This document shows, in pieces, positions 16,286-25,307 of a stretch of DNA of 64,000 nt (position 1 is its first letter; every line of letters starts with the position of its first letter). Source of the DNA: Actinomadura sp. J1-007. GTDB taxonomy: Bacteria; Actinomycetota; Actinomycetes; Streptosporangiales; Streptosporangiaceae. Location of the stretch: positions 1,798,001 to 1,862,000 of the forward strand of contig NZ_WING01000001.1 of NCBI RefSeq assembly GCF_009793335.1. The letters run 5' to 3'. The notes beneath the pieces were generated by a model. It did no database searches. It was not told where the DNA came from and worked only from the letters and a program-made list of their open reading frames with translations. A program made the translations under genes and the position numbers.

Positions 16286-17265
16286 CGGGCGTCCCCCGCG
16301 CGCTTCTTGAGCGGCTCCCACCACTGCCGCGACGTCTCGTACCAGCGCACGGTCTCGGCCAGCCCCTCCTCGAACGGGACGCGCGGCGCGTAGCCCATCG
16401 CCCTCAGCTTCGCGTCCGACAGCGAGTAGCGGCGGTCGTGGCCCTTGCGGTCGGTGACCCGCTCGACGCGGTCCCAGCCCGCGCCGAGCGCGTCCAGCAG
16501 CCGCTGGGTGAGCTCCAGGTTGGTCAGCTCCGCCGTCCCGGCGATGTGGTAGACCTCGCCGGGCGCGCCGCGCTCGGCGACGAGCTGGATGCCGCGGCAG
16601 TGGTCGGCCGCGTGGATCCAGTCGCGCACGTTCCCGCCGTCGCCGTACAGCGGCACCGTCAGCCCGTCCAGCAGGTTCGTGATGAACAGCGGGACGACCT
16701 TCTCCGGGTACTGGTACGGCCCGTAGTTGTTGCCGCACCGCGTGACGCTGACGGGCAGCCCGTGCGTCCGGAAGTACGACAGCGCGATCAGGTCGCCGCC
16801 CGCCTTGGCCGCCGAGTACGGCGAGTTGGGCGCGAGCGGGGCCGACTCGTCCCACGAGCCCTCCTCGACGCTGCCGTACACCTCGTCCGTCGAGACCTGC
16901 ACGACCCGCGGCGTCCCGGCGTCCAGGCACGCCTGCATCAGCGTCTGCACGCCGAGCACGTTCGTGCGGACGAACTCGCCGGCGCTCGCGATCGACCGGT
17001 CCACGTGCGACTCGGCCGCGAAGTTGACCACCACGTCGTGGCCCGGGACCACCTCGGCCAGCAGCTCCGCGTCGCAGACGTCGCCGCGCACGAACGTGAA
17101 GCCGCCCTCGACCGGCTCCAGGTTGGCGAGGTTGCCCGCGTACGTGAGGCGGTCCAGCACCGTCACCTCGGCGCCCGCCCACTCGGCGTACCCGCCGGTC
17201 ACCAGCTCGCGCACGTAGTGCGACCCGATGAACCCGGCCCCGCCTGTCACCAGTATCCGCGTCAT
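16282..17265 (-). CDS. rfbB: dTDP-glucose 4,6-dehydratase
   Basis: Second step of dTDP-rhamnose synthesis; 327 residues. The NAD-binding TGGAGFIGSHY is at about 7-17. The catalytic set STDEVYGS, YSAAK and NFAAESHVDRS, the substrate region RCGNNYGPYQYPEKV and YGDGGNVRDWIHAADHC are all present. It overlaps both neighbours by 4 bases (ATGA with rfbA, GTGA with rfbD). Members of this family also feed other deoxysugars; the neighbouring rfbC and rfbD indicate rhamnose here. Confidence 0.95.
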   Translation of the reverse strand: MTRILVTGGAGFIGSHYVRELVTGGYAEWAGAEVTVLDRLTYAGNLANLEPVEGGFTFVRGDVCDAELLAEVVPGHDVVVNFAAESHVDRSIASAGEFVRTNVLGVQTLMQACLDAGTPRVVQVSTDEVYGSVEEGSWDESAPLAPNSPYSAAKAGGDLIALSYFRTHGLPVSVTRCGNNYGPYQYPEKVVPLFITNLLDGLTVPLYGDGGNVRDWIHAADHCRGIQLVAERGAPGEVYHIAGTAELTNLELTQRLLDALGAGWDRVERVTDRKGHDRRYSLSDAKLRAMGYAPRVPFEEGLAETVRWYETSRQWWEPLKKRAGDAR

Positions 17266-18329
17266 TTGCTGATCTGCACCTTGCTGTGGTCTCCCAGTAC
17301 GAGCCGGTGCGCCTTCGGCACCCGGGGGGCCGGCGTCACCTGCGCCTCGCGCCCGATGAGCGAGCACTCGACGCGGCCGACGCCGTCGATGGACGCGCCG
17401 CGCAGCACGATCGAGTACTCGATCTCGCTGTCGATGACCGAGCAGTCCCGGTCGATGGAGGTGAACGGGCCGAGGTAGGAGTCGCGGACCCGCGAGCCCG
17501 CCCCGACGATCACCGGCCCGACGATCCGGGACCCGGCGACCGACGCGCCGGCCTCCACCACGACCCGGCCGATCAGCTCGCTCGCCTCGTCCACCTCGCC
17601 CCGCACCGACGGCTCGACGCCCTCCAGCACCAGCCGGTTGACCTCCAGCATGTCGGTGACGTTGCCGGTGTCCTTCCAGTAGCCGGTGATCACCGTGGAC
17701 TCGACCCGGCGGCCGTGGTCGATCAGCCACTGGATCGCGTCGGTGATCTCCAGCTCGTCCCGCCAGGACGGCTTCAGCCGCGCGACGGCCTCGTGCACCG
17801 CCGGGCCGAACAGGTAGACGCCGACGAGCGCGAGGTCGCTCTTCGGGCGCTCGGGCTTCTCCTCCAGCCCGACCACCCGTCCGCCGCCGTCGAGCTCGGC
17901 CACCCCGAACGCGCGCGGGTCCGAGACCCGGGTCAGCATGATCTGCGCCTCCGGCCGCTCGGCCCGGAACCGCGCCACCAGGTCGCCGATGCCGCCGACG
18001 ACGAAGTTGTCGCCGAGGTACATCACGAAGTCGTCGTCGCCGAGGTACTCGCGGGCGATGAGCACGGCGTGCGCGAGGCCGCGCGGGGCGTCCTGCGGGA
18101 GGTAGGTCACCTCCAGGCCGAACGCCGAGCCGTCGCCGACCGCGTCCTCGATCTCGCGCGCGGTGTCGCCGACGACGATGCCGACCTCGCGGATGCCCGC
18201 CTCGCGGATCGCCTCCAGGCCGTAGAACAGCACGGGCTTGTTGGCGACGGGGACGAGCTGCTTGGCGGAGGTGTGCGTGATCGGGCGGAGCCGCGAGCCG
18301 GCGCCGCCCGCCAGCACGAGGGCCTTCAC
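17262..18329 (-). CDS. rfbA: glucose-1-phosphate thymidylyltransferase (long form)
   Basis: First step of dTDP-L-rhamnose synthesis; 355 residues, the long type with a C-terminal left-handed beta-helix. The nucleotidyltransferase signature GGAGSRLRP lies at about 8-16, then KQLVPVANKPVLFYGL, MYLGDNFVVGG and the LEEKPERPKSD sugar-binding strand. The C-terminal hexapeptide repeats start near IGRVVVEAGASVAGSRIVG. The GTG start at 18329 has GGGAGA about 5 bases upstream. The gene leads the rfbABD operon. The 190 bases upstream of it, to cysN, hold no gene that I recognise. Confidence 0.94.
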   Translation of the reverse strand: MKALVLAGGAGSRLRPITHTSAKQLVPVANKPVLFYGLEAIREAGIREVGIVVGDTAREIEDAVGDGSAFGLEVTYLPQDAPRGLAHAVLIAREYLGDDDFVMYLGDNFVVGGIGDLVARFRAERPEAQIMLTRVSDPRAFGVAELDGGGRVVGLEEKPERPKSDLALVGVYLFGPAVHEAVARLKPSWRDELEITDAIQWLIDHGRRVESTVITGYWKDTGNVTDMLEVNRLVLEGVEPSVRGEVDEASELIGRVVVEAGASVAGSRIVGPVIVGAGSRVRDSYLGPFTSIDRDCSVIDSEIEYSIVLRGASIDGVGRVECSLIGREAQVTPAPRVPKAHRLVLGDHSKVQISK

Positions 18330-18520
18330 GGGATCTCCCGGAAGGACGGGTCCGGGGGACGGTCTGGTTCAAAGGGGCTCCAGATGGGCCAGTGCCGGGT
18401 CGGTCCCGACATTACCGGCACCTGACAGGCGCCGACGCCGGGCGTGGCCGGTCCTGGTCCCCGGCGGGACCGGCCGGTCCACCGCGGACCGGGCCCGCCT
18501 TCCGGACGGCGACCGCCCGG

Positions 18521-19825
18521 CTACCGCGCGCCGGTGATCATGCCCGCGCCGACCGTGTTGTTGGTCGCCTCGTCGATCAGGATGAACCCGCCGGTCAGCC
18601 GGTTGCGGCCGTAGTCGTCCACGAACAGCGGCTGGGTCACGCGCAGGCTGACCCGGCCGATCTCGTTCAGCCCGAGCGCCGTCGCCCCCTCGTCGCGGTG
18701 CAGGGTGTTGACGTCCAGCCGGTAGTTGAGGTCCTTGACCATGGCCCGCGCGGTACGGGTCGTGTGCTTGATCACCAGCTTCATCCGCGGTACGAGCTCG
18801 CGGTCGGGCGTCGTCCAGCACACCATCGCGTCGAGGTCCTGCGCGACCTCCGGGCGGTTGCCCGGCCGGGCGATCATGTCCCCGCGGGAGATGTCGATGT
18901 CGTCGGCGAGCCGCAGCGTCACCGACATCGGCTGGTACGCCTCCTGGAGCGGGCCGTTCGGCCCGTCGATGTGGGTGATCGTGGTGGTCAGCCCGGACGG
19001 CAGGTGCACCACCTCGTCGCCCGGCTTCAGCACGCCGCCCGCGACCTGGCCCGCGTAGCCGCGGTAGTCGTGCAGCTCGGGGTCGGTGGAGGCGTGCGGC
19101 CGGATCACGTACTGCACCGGGAACCGCACGTCGATCAGGTTGCGGTCGGACGCGATGTGCACGTGCTCCAGGTGGTGCAGCAGCGACGACCCGTCGTACC
19201 AGGGCATGTTGACCGAGCGTTCGACCACGTTGTCGCCGTGCAGCGCCGAGATCGGGATGAACGTCAGGTCGCCGACCTCCAGCTTGGAGGCGAACGCGGT
19301 GAACTCGTCGACGATCGACTCGTACACGCCCCGGTCGTAGCCGACCAGGTCCATCTTGTTGACCGCCACCACCAGGTGCGGGACCTTCAGCAGCGTGGTC
19401 AGGAACGCGTGCCGCCGCGACTGCTCCAGGATGCCCTTGCGCGCGTCCACCAGGATGATCGCCAGGTCGGCGGTGGACGCCCCGGTCACCATGTTGCGGG
19501 TGTACTGGATGTGCCCGGGGGTGTCGGCGATGATGAACTTGCGGCGCGGCGTCGCGAAGTAGCGGTACGCCACGTCGATCGTGATGCCCTGCTCGCGCTC
19601 GGCGCGCAGGCCGTCGGTCAGCAGCGCGAGGTTGGTGTACTCCTCGCCCCGGTCGGCGGAGGTGCGCTCCACCGACTCCAGCTGGTCCTCGAAGATCGAC
19701 TTGGAGTCGAACAGCAGCCGCCCGATCAGCGTCGACTTGCCGTCGTCCACCGAGCCGGCGGTCGCGAACCGCAGGATGTCCATGTTCTTGAGCGGCTGCC
19801 CGCCAGGCTGCTCCGGCGCGTCCAT
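18521..19825 (-). CDS. cysN: sulfate adenylyltransferase subunit 1 (GTPase)
   Basis: The GTPase subunit of ATP sulfurylase, making adenosine 5'-phosphosulfate with CysD; 434 residues. It carries the G-motifs GSVDDGKST (about 24-32), DTPGHIQY and NKMDL, and the EF-Tu-like barrel domains. It lacks the C-terminal APS kinase domain of CysNC fusions, so PAPS synthesis needs a separate CysC, not in this window. The ATG overlaps the cysD stop (TGATG). Its location, between sulfotransferase/rhamnose genes and the WbaP-like gene rather than beside cysH, suggests supply of sulfate donor for glycan sulfation. Confidence 0.92.
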   Translation of the reverse strand: MDAPEQPGGQPLKNMDILRFATAGSVDDGKSTLIGRLLFDSKSIFEDQLESVERTSADRGEEYTNLALLTDGLRAEREQGITIDVAYRYFATPRRKFIIADTPGHIQYTRNMVTGASTADLAIILVDARKGILEQSRRHAFLTTLLKVPHLVVAVNKMDLVGYDRGVYESIVDEFTAFASKLEVGDLTFIPISALHGDNVVERSVNMPWYDGSSLLHHLEHVHIASDRNLIDVRFPVQYVIRPHASTDPELHDYRGYAGQVAGGVLKPGDEVVHLPSGLTTTITHIDGPNGPLQEAYQPMSVTLRLADDIDISRGDMIARPGNRPEVAQDLDAMVCWTTPDRELVPRMKLVIKHTTRTARAMVKDLNYRLDVNTLHRDEGATALGLNEIGRVSLRVTQPLFVDDYGRNRLTGGFILIDEATNNTVGAGMITGAR

Positions 19826-20739
19826 CAGAAGTAGCCCTCCTTCTTGCGGTCCTCCATCGCGGCCTCGCTCGCCCGGTCGTCGGCGCGGGTCTGGCCGCGC
19901 TCGGTGATCCGGGTCGCCGCGATCTCCTCGATCACCTGGTCCAGCGTCGCGGCGTTCGACTTGACCGCGCCCGTGCAGGACGCGTCGCCGACCGTCCGGT
20001 AGCGGACCGTCGCCTCGAACGCGGGCTCGTCCTCGCCCCGGTTGGCGTACGGCAGGTCGGCCAGCAGCATCCCGTCGCGCTCGAACACCGTCCGCGTGTG
20101 CGCGAAGTAGATGCCGGGCAGCTCCAGCTCCTCGCGGCGGATGTAGTCCCAGATGTCGAGCTCGGTCCAGTTGGACAGGGGGAAGACCCGCACGTGCTCG
20201 CCGCGCTTGATCTTGGTGTTGAACAGGTTCCACAGCTCGGGCCGCTGGTTCTTGGGGTCCCACTGCCCGAACTCGTCGCGGAACGACACGACGCGCTCCT
20301 TGGCGCGGGCCTTCTCCTCGTCCCGGCGGGCCCCGCCGAACGCGGCGTCGAACTCGTGCTCCTCGATCGCGTCGAGCAGGGTGGTCGTCTGGAGCCGGTT
20401 GCGGCTCGCGCGCCGTCCGGTCTCCTCCACCACCCGCCCGCTGTCGATCGAGTCCTGCACCGACGCGACCACCAGGCGGACGCCGAGCGCCGCGACGCGG
20501 CGGTCGCGGAACTCGATCACCTCGGGGAAGTTGTGCCCGGTGTCGACGTGCATGACGGGGAACGGGATCGGCGCCGGCCAGAACGCCTTCTGGGCCAGGC
20601 GCAGCATCACGATGCTGTCCTTGCCCCCGGAGAACAGCAGCACCGGCCGCTCGAACTCGGCGGCCACCTCCCGGATGATGTGGATCGACTCGGCTTCGAG
20701 GACGTCTAGCTGTGACAGCAGGTAATCGCAGCGCTGCAT
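19825..20739 (-). CDS. cysD: sulfate adenylyltransferase subunit 2
   Basis: The catalytic, ATP pyrophosphatase-type subunit of ATP sulfurylase; 304 residues. The PP-loop SGGKDSIVMLRL is at about residues 36-47. Also visible are HVDTGHNFPEV, GGARRDEEKARAKER and RYRTVGDASCTGAV, all CysD hallmarks. The ATG at 20739 has GAGAGAAG upstream; the frame stays open beyond it, but no good start lies there. It is followed at once by cysN and preceded by cysQ on the same strand, so the three probably form one transcript. Confidence 0.92.
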   Translation of the reverse strand: MQRCDYLLSQLDVLEAESIHIIREVAAEFERPVLLFSGGKDSIVMLRLAQKAFWPAPIPFPVMHVDTGHNFPEVIEFRDRRVAALGVRLVVASVQDSIDSGRVVEETGRRASRNRLQTTTLLDAIEEHEFDAAFGGARRDEEKARAKERVVSFRDEFGQWDPKNQRPELWNLFNTKIKRGEHVRVFPLSNWTELDIWDYIRREELELPGIYFAHTRTVFERDGMLLADLPYANRGEDEPAFEATVRYRTVGDASCTGAVKSNAATLDQVIEEIAATRITERGQTRADDRASEAAMEDRKKEGYF

Positions 20740-20834
20740 GGTCTGTGGCTTCTCTCCACGCTCTGTCGCGGACGCGGCGGGGGCGCCCGGGACGGTTCCG
20801 CCCGTTCGGTCAGGCCCGTTGTCGTTCGCCCGGT

Positions 20835-21736
20835 TCAGTCGGGCAGGTGGTCGCTCACGTCCCGGATGCCGGTCAGCAGCGTCGATGCCGACACCGGATG
20901 GCACACCAGGATATCCGGCAGCCTCGGGTCCCTCCGGTTGTAGACCAGCGGGCTCCCGTCCACGCGGGACGCGTGCGCCCCGGCGGCCGCGGCCACGGCC
21001 GCCGGGGCGGCCGAGTCCCACTCGTACTGGCCGCCCGCGTGGACGTAGGCGTCGACCTCGCCGAGCAGCACCGCGGAGATCTTCGCCCCGGCGGACCCGA
21101 TCGGCACCAGCTCCACGTCCAGGGCGAGCCGCTTGGCGAGCTCCTCGACGAACGCGGGGGGCCGGGTGCGGCTCACGGCGATGCGCAGCTTGCCGTCCTC
21201 GGGGCGGGCGCCTTCAGCACCGTCTCGCGGTGCGGGACGCCCGCGCTCCCGTCGCGGACGAGCAGCGCGCCGCCCGGAGCGGCCGTACGGAGCGTCAGCC
21301 CCTGCGCGGGCAGGGCGACCGCGCCCGCGGCGAGCCGTCCCCGCTCCCAGAGCGCCACGTGGACGGCCCAGTCGCGGCGGCCCTCCTCGGAGAACTCCCG
21401 GGTGCCGTCGAGCGGGTCGATGATCCAGACGCGTTCGGCCGCGAGCCGGGCCTCGTCGCCGGTGTTGCCGGTGGGGGCGCGGTCGGCGCCGCCGCGGGAC
21501 CGCTTCCCGGCGACGGACGCCCGGCCCTCCTCCGACAGGACCGAGTCGTCCGGACAGCGCTCGCGCAGTGCCGCCATCAGGTACTCGTGCGCCCGCAGGT
21601 CGCCGGTGTCCTTCAGGGCCCGCGCGTCGGCGAAGCCGACCTCGGCGCGCACGTCCAGCAGGAGCCGGCCCGCGGCCTCGGCGAGCTCGCCGGCGAGGGC
21701 GTGGTCGCCCGCGCCGTCTCCCGGATGTTCGGTCAT
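20835..21736 (-). pseudogene. cysQ: 3'(2'),5'-bisphosphate nucleotidase, split by a frameshift
   Basis: Two adjoining frames together encode one normal-length CysQ of about 300 residues. The first part (from ATG 21736) has [28 protein letters not shown] and the metal-binding [12 protein letters not shown]. The second (to 20835) has [16 protein letters not shown] and the other metal site, [10 protein letters not shown]. One missing C at the minus-strand CCCC run (plus GGGG 21201-21204) restores the frame. CysQ removes PAP left by sulfotransferases and PAPS reductase, which fits its place before cysDN. As written, the metal sites fall on separate peptides. The break gives a GTGA start/stop overlap that could mimic coupled genes, but homology argues for one protein. 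An assembly error is the likeliest cause. Confidence 0.8.
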
Positions 21737-21839
21737 CCCTTGATCACATTCCCGACTCGGCAGATCTGTTCGGTATACATTCTCATGCACACCGGGCGCC
21801 GTACCTCGTCAGGGTGCCGCCGGCCGGCCGGCGGGCGCG

Positions 21840-23315
21840 TCAGTACGCGCCCGAGCCGCGGAACACCGCCGACCAGGTCTTCCACATGATCTGGAGATCC
21901 ATGGCGAGCGACCAGTTGTCGACGTAACGCAGGTCGAGCCGCACCGATTCCTCCCAGGTCAGGTCGGAGCGCCCGCTCACCTGCCACAGCCCGGTCAGCC
22001 CCGGCCGCACCGCGAGGCGCCGGTAGACGTCGCCGCCGTACTGGGCGACCTCCTCCGGCAGCGGCGGGCGCGGGCCGACCAGCGACATGTCGCCGCGCAG
22101 CACGTTGAACAGCTGGGGCAGCTCGTCCAGCGAGTAGCGGCGCAGCGTGCGGCCGACCCGGGTGACCCGCGGATCACTCTTGATCTTGAACAGCACGCCG
22201 TCGTTGTCGTTGCGCTCCAGCAGCCCGTCCTTGCGGGCCTCGGCGTCCTGCACCATCGTGCGGAACTTCAGCACGGTGAACTCGCGGCCCTCGCGCCCCA
22301 CCCGCGTCTGCCGGAACATCACCGGGCCGGAACTGGTCACCTTGATCAGGACCGCGACGATCAGCAGCAGCGGGCTGAGCGCGACCAGCCCGGCGAGCGC
22401 GCCGATGCGGTCGAACAGCGTCTTGAAGACCTTGCGGCCGCCCTCCAGCTCCGGGTGCTCGACGTGCAGCAGCGGCAGCCCCGACACCGGGCGGATCGAG
22501 ATGCGCGGGCCCGTCACGTCCATCAGCGCGGGCGCGACGACCAGCTCGACGTCGTCGCGTTCGATCTGCCAGGCGAGCCGGCGCAGCGCGACGCCGTCCA
22601 TCTCGGGGCAGGCGAGCACCGCGACCGAGTCGGCGCCGATCCGGTCGGCGACCGCCGCGGCCTGCCCGAAGTCGCCGAGCACCGGAACGCCCTCGACCTC
22701 GCCGACCGCGTCGTCGCCGCGGGTCAGCGCGGGCGGCAGGCACACCGCGGCGATGTCCATCCCGTGGTAGCGCTTCTGCCGCAGCAGCTTGATCAGGTCG
22801 GCGACCGACGTGCGGTGCCCGACCGCCACGACCCTGCGCATGCAGTCGCCGTTCCAGCGCCTGCGGTGCAGCCACTTGCGCAGCCGGTAGCGCGCGACCA
22901 GGTTGAGGAACGTGCCGAACGGCAGCGCCATCACCACGTACCCGCGCGCGACCTCGGTCTTGGTGGCGTACGCCAGGATCGCGACGGACGCGGTGAGGAC
23001 GAACCCGGCGCGCAGCACCCGGTGGAACTCCTCGTAGCCGACGCCGATGTAGCGGGGCTGGTACGCCCGGCACAGCATCAGCGTGAGCAGCCACAGCACC
23101 GGCAGCGCCACCGTCAGCGCGACGTAGGGCACCGTCGGCTGGCCGGGGATGCCGGGGAAGCGCAGCACGAACGCGATGACGCCGGCCATCAGCATGCTCA
23201 GGAAGTCGAGCCCGCCCGCGAGCCGGCGGTACCATCCGCTCCAGTTGGTCGCGCCGAGGCGCCGTTGCCCAGGACCCGCCGCCGTCTCGGCTCGGACCTT
23301 GTCAACGACGGCCAT
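21840..23315 (-). CDS. exopolysaccharide polyprenyl-phosphate glycosyl-1-phosphate transferase (WbaP/CpsE type)
   Basis: A 491-residue initiating transferase. Four hydrophobic helices occupy the first 150 residues (LSMLMAGVIAFVLRF, VLWLLTLML, FVLTASVAILAYA, VVMALPFGTFL). A CoA-binding-like middle part carries RVVAVGHRTSVADLI. From about 287 comes the bacterial sugar transferase domain, with MFRQTRVGREGREFTVLKFR, RRYSLDELPQLFNVLRGDMS and LVGPRPPLP. Such enzymes move a hexose-1-phosphate from an NDP-sugar to undecaprenyl phosphate, starting repeat-unit assembly. It probably starts the polysaccharide polymerised by the O-antigen ligase-like protein at 10683-11993. The ATG at 23315 follows GGTGAG. 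Confidence 0.93.
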   Translation of the reverse strand: MAVVDKVRAETAAGPGQRRLGATNWSGWYRRLAGGLDFLSMLMAGVIAFVLRFPGIPGQPTVPYVALTVALPVLWLLTLMLCRAYQPRYIGVGYEEFHRVLRAGFVLTASVAILAYATKTEVARGYVVMALPFGTFLNLVARYRLRKWLHRRRWNGDCMRRVVAVGHRTSVADLIKLLRQKRYHGMDIAAVCLPPALTRGDDAVGEVEGVPVLGDFGQAAAVADRIGADSVAVLACPEMDGVALRRLAWQIERDDVELVVAPALMDVTGPRISIRPVSGLPLLHVEHPELEGGRKVFKTLFDRIGALAGLVALSPLLLIVAVLIKVTSSGPVMFRQTRVGREGREFTVLKFRTMVQDAEARKDGLLERNDNDGVLFKIKSDPRVTRVGRTLRRYSLDELPQLFNVLRGDMSLVGPRPPLPEEVAQYGGDVYRRLAVRPGLTGLWQVSGRSDLTWEESVRLDLRYVDNWSLAMDLQIMWKTWSAVFRGSGAY

Positions 23316-23603
23316 ACACGCTCACCAACTCCTGACTCGCGTCTCCCGACACGTGTATTCCACCTCGAAGACGTGCGAGCGGCACCCGAGGTTCACATGT
23401 CCCTTGAACCCCTTTTGTGATGCATCTTACGATCGCTCCCCCACGACCGTAGGGCCATTGACACGGTCAGGACGCCGTCTTCGGCCGTTCCGGACCGGGC
23501 CGCGGCGGAGCGCCGTGCTTCAGGGTGCCATTCGCGCATACCGGTGCCGATCCCCTCCCGAGAGGCACGATTGTCGCCGGGTACCGCCGGGGTTGTGCCC
23601 TTG

Positions 23604-24197
23604 TCAGGAGGCGTGGAACGTGTTCTGCGCCGCATCGAGCCCGGACGTCAGCAGCGCCTCGACCGCGTCGGCCGCGCGGTCGACGTCGAGCGGCAGCTCC
23701 TTGCGCTCGACCGCCGCGAAGTCCTTGAGGACGAACGCGGCGGGGTCCATGCGCCCCGGCGGCCGTCCCACGCCGAACCGGACCCGCAGGTACTCCTTGT
23801 CACCGCCGAGCGACCGGGTGATGGAGCGCAGGCCGTTGTGGCCGTTGTCGCCGCCGCCCCGCTTCAGCCGCAGCGCCCCGAACGGGATGTCGAGCTCGTC
23901 GTGCACGACGACGAGCCGTTCGGTCGGGACCTTGTAGAAGTCGCGGAGCCCGCGCACCGGGCCGCCCGACTCGTTCATGTAGGTGCGCGGCTTGGCCAGG
24001 ACGACGCGCTCGCCCGCGACCCGTCCCTCCAGCACCTCGGCGCGCGTCGCGGCGCCCCGCGCCCGGTGCGTCTTGAACCGCCCGCCCGCCCGTTCGGCGA
24101 GGACGTCGAGCACCATGAAGCCCGCGTTGTGCCGGTTGCCCGCGTACGACGGCCCCGGGTTGCCGAGCCCGACGACCAGCCACAGATCCGTGCCCAC
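23604..24197 (-). CDS. pth: peptidyl-tRNA hydrolase
   Basis: Releases tRNA from prematurely dropped peptidyl-tRNA; 197 residues, the usual size. The N-terminal [20 protein letters not shown] contains the conserved Asn and the catalytic His. [19 protein letters not shown] and [13 protein letters not shown] complete the active site. The GTG at 24197 has GGGGA about 7 bases upstream and gives a normal N-terminus, whereas the longer open frame runs through an intergenic palindrome. It lies downstream of rplY, as in mycobacteria and streptomycetes. Confidence 0.95.
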   Translation of the reverse strand: MGTDLWLVVGLGNPGPSYAGNRHNAGFMVLDVLAERAGGRFKTHRARGAATRAEVLEGRVAGERVVLAKPRTYMNESGGPVRGLRDFYKVPTERLVVVHDELDIPFGALRLKRGGGDNGHNGLRSITRSLGGDKEYLRVRFGVGRPPGRMDPAAFVLKDFAAVERKELPLDVDRAADAVEALLTSGLDAAQNTFHAS

Positions 24198-24239
24198 CGT
24201 CTCGTCCCCTTCCCGCTGCTCCGGGGCCGCCCGACGGGC

Positions 24240-24273
24240 GATGGCCCTCGCCGGCGCGCCGGCGAGGGCCATC
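24240..24273. repeat. 34-bp perfect palindrome between rplY and pth
   Basis: Two 17-base arms meet with no spacer: GATGGCCCTCGCCGGCG followed by its exact complement. In RNA this would form a very stable hairpin with a minimal loop. It stands 33 bases past the corrected rplY stop and 43 bases before pth, with no U-tract, so it may be a terminator or a processing/attenuation stem. Confidence 0.7.
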
Positions 24274-24305
24274 GATGCACACGTGCGGGAGAACCCGGCC
24301 CGGAC

Positions 24306-24928
24306 CTACTCGGCGGCGGTCTCGCCCTCGCCCTCGGCGCCCTCGCCCTCGGGGCCTCCTCCTCCTCGGCCTCGGCCGGCTCGGTGGAGATGGTGGCGTC
24401 CACGATCTGGGCGATCAGGATCTCGTCGTCGGCGGCCAGCGTGGTGCCGGAGGGAAGCTTGAGGTCCTTGGCCAGGACCTGCGAGTCGATCTCCAGCCCG
24501 TCGATGTCGAGCTCGACGGACTCGGGGATGTGGGTGGCCTCGGTCTCGACGGAGATCTGGACCTCGGTCTGGACGAGCCGGCCGCCCGCCACCACGTCGC
24601 CGGTGACGTTGATCGGCAGGTCGACCGTGACCTTCTCGCCGCGCTTGACCAGCAGCAGGTCGACGTGCTCCAGGAAGCCCTTGATCGGGTCGCGCTGGAC
24701 GTCCTTGGGCAGCGCGAGCTCGTTGCCGGAGCCGACGCCCTCGATCGTGAGCAGCACGTTGGGGGTCTTGAGGGCGAGCATCAGCTCGTGGCCGGGCAGG
24801 GAGATGTGCTGGGGGTCGGTGCCGTGACCGTAGAGGACGGCGGGCACCTTGCCGGCCCGGCGGGTGCGCCGCGCGGCACCCTTACCGAACTCGGTGCGCG
24901 GCTCGGCGGCAATGCGTACCTCGGACAC
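24306..24928 (-). CDS. rplY: 50S ribosomal protein L25/general stress protein Ctc (frameshift near 3' end)
   Basis: GTG 24928 follows GAGGAG by 8 bases. The N-terminal 5S rRNA-binding domain (RTEFGKGAARRTRRAGKVPA, VLYGHGTDPQHISLPG) and the C-terminal TL5 beta domain (INVTGDVVAGGRLVQTEVQI) are intact. After EPAEAEEEEA the written frame slides into an arginine/proline shadow through pth. Adding one C in the minus-strand CCCC run (plus GGGG 24351-24354) instead gives the normal acidic tail PEGEGAEGEGETAAE and a stop at 24306, for 207 residues. The context GCCCCGAGG is identical to the break in cysQ, so a systematic base deletion in the assembly is likely. Confidence 0.88.
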
Positions 24929-25307
24929 GGCGAAAACTCCTCGTTGTTGCGATCCACGGCCGTCCGGCATTGGACGTCCGCTACGGACAGAGCGAATCAG
25001 GCGATGCTCGACGCGTCAGGCGCCTCGAAGATTCTTTGCGTTCCCCGGGGAGTGCGGGACCGATGCTGGAACCGCACTGAACGACCCGGGGCATACGCGG
25101 ATTGAACAAGTCTAGCCGATAGCCGCGCGCCCGAAACACAACGGGTGCCCCGTCCCGCGCCCGCGAGCGCCCACCACCGCCCGCCCCGCGTCGCGGACGC
25201 GCGACTTCCCATCCCGCGCCCGCGCCCCCGCCCGCGTCGCGGACGCGCGGGAAACGAGTGTGGCCGGGAGCGCCCCTTGGACGGTCCCGGCCACGCTCCA
25301 ACCGCTT
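24929..25307. other. rplY-prs intergenic region
   Basis: No convincing gene. It should hold the rplY promoter on the minus strand and the prs terminator near 25260-25294. Its 3' part is strongly C-rich with GTCGCGGACGCGCG-type repeats; short open frames here are composition artefacts. Confidence 0.5.
25260..25294 (-). terminator. hairpin terminator after prs
   Basis: GTGGCCGGGA (25260-25269) pairs perfectly with TCCCGGCCAC (25285-25294), giving a 10-bp stem and 15-base loop, 14 bases past the prs stop codon. No U-tract is present. Confidence 0.6.

Noticed and set aside
20835..21790. Two separate translationally coupled genes (GTGA overlap) instead of one cysQ
   Set aside because: The two parts carry the two complementary metal sites of one CysQ and join after one added base. 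The overlap arises from the frameshift.
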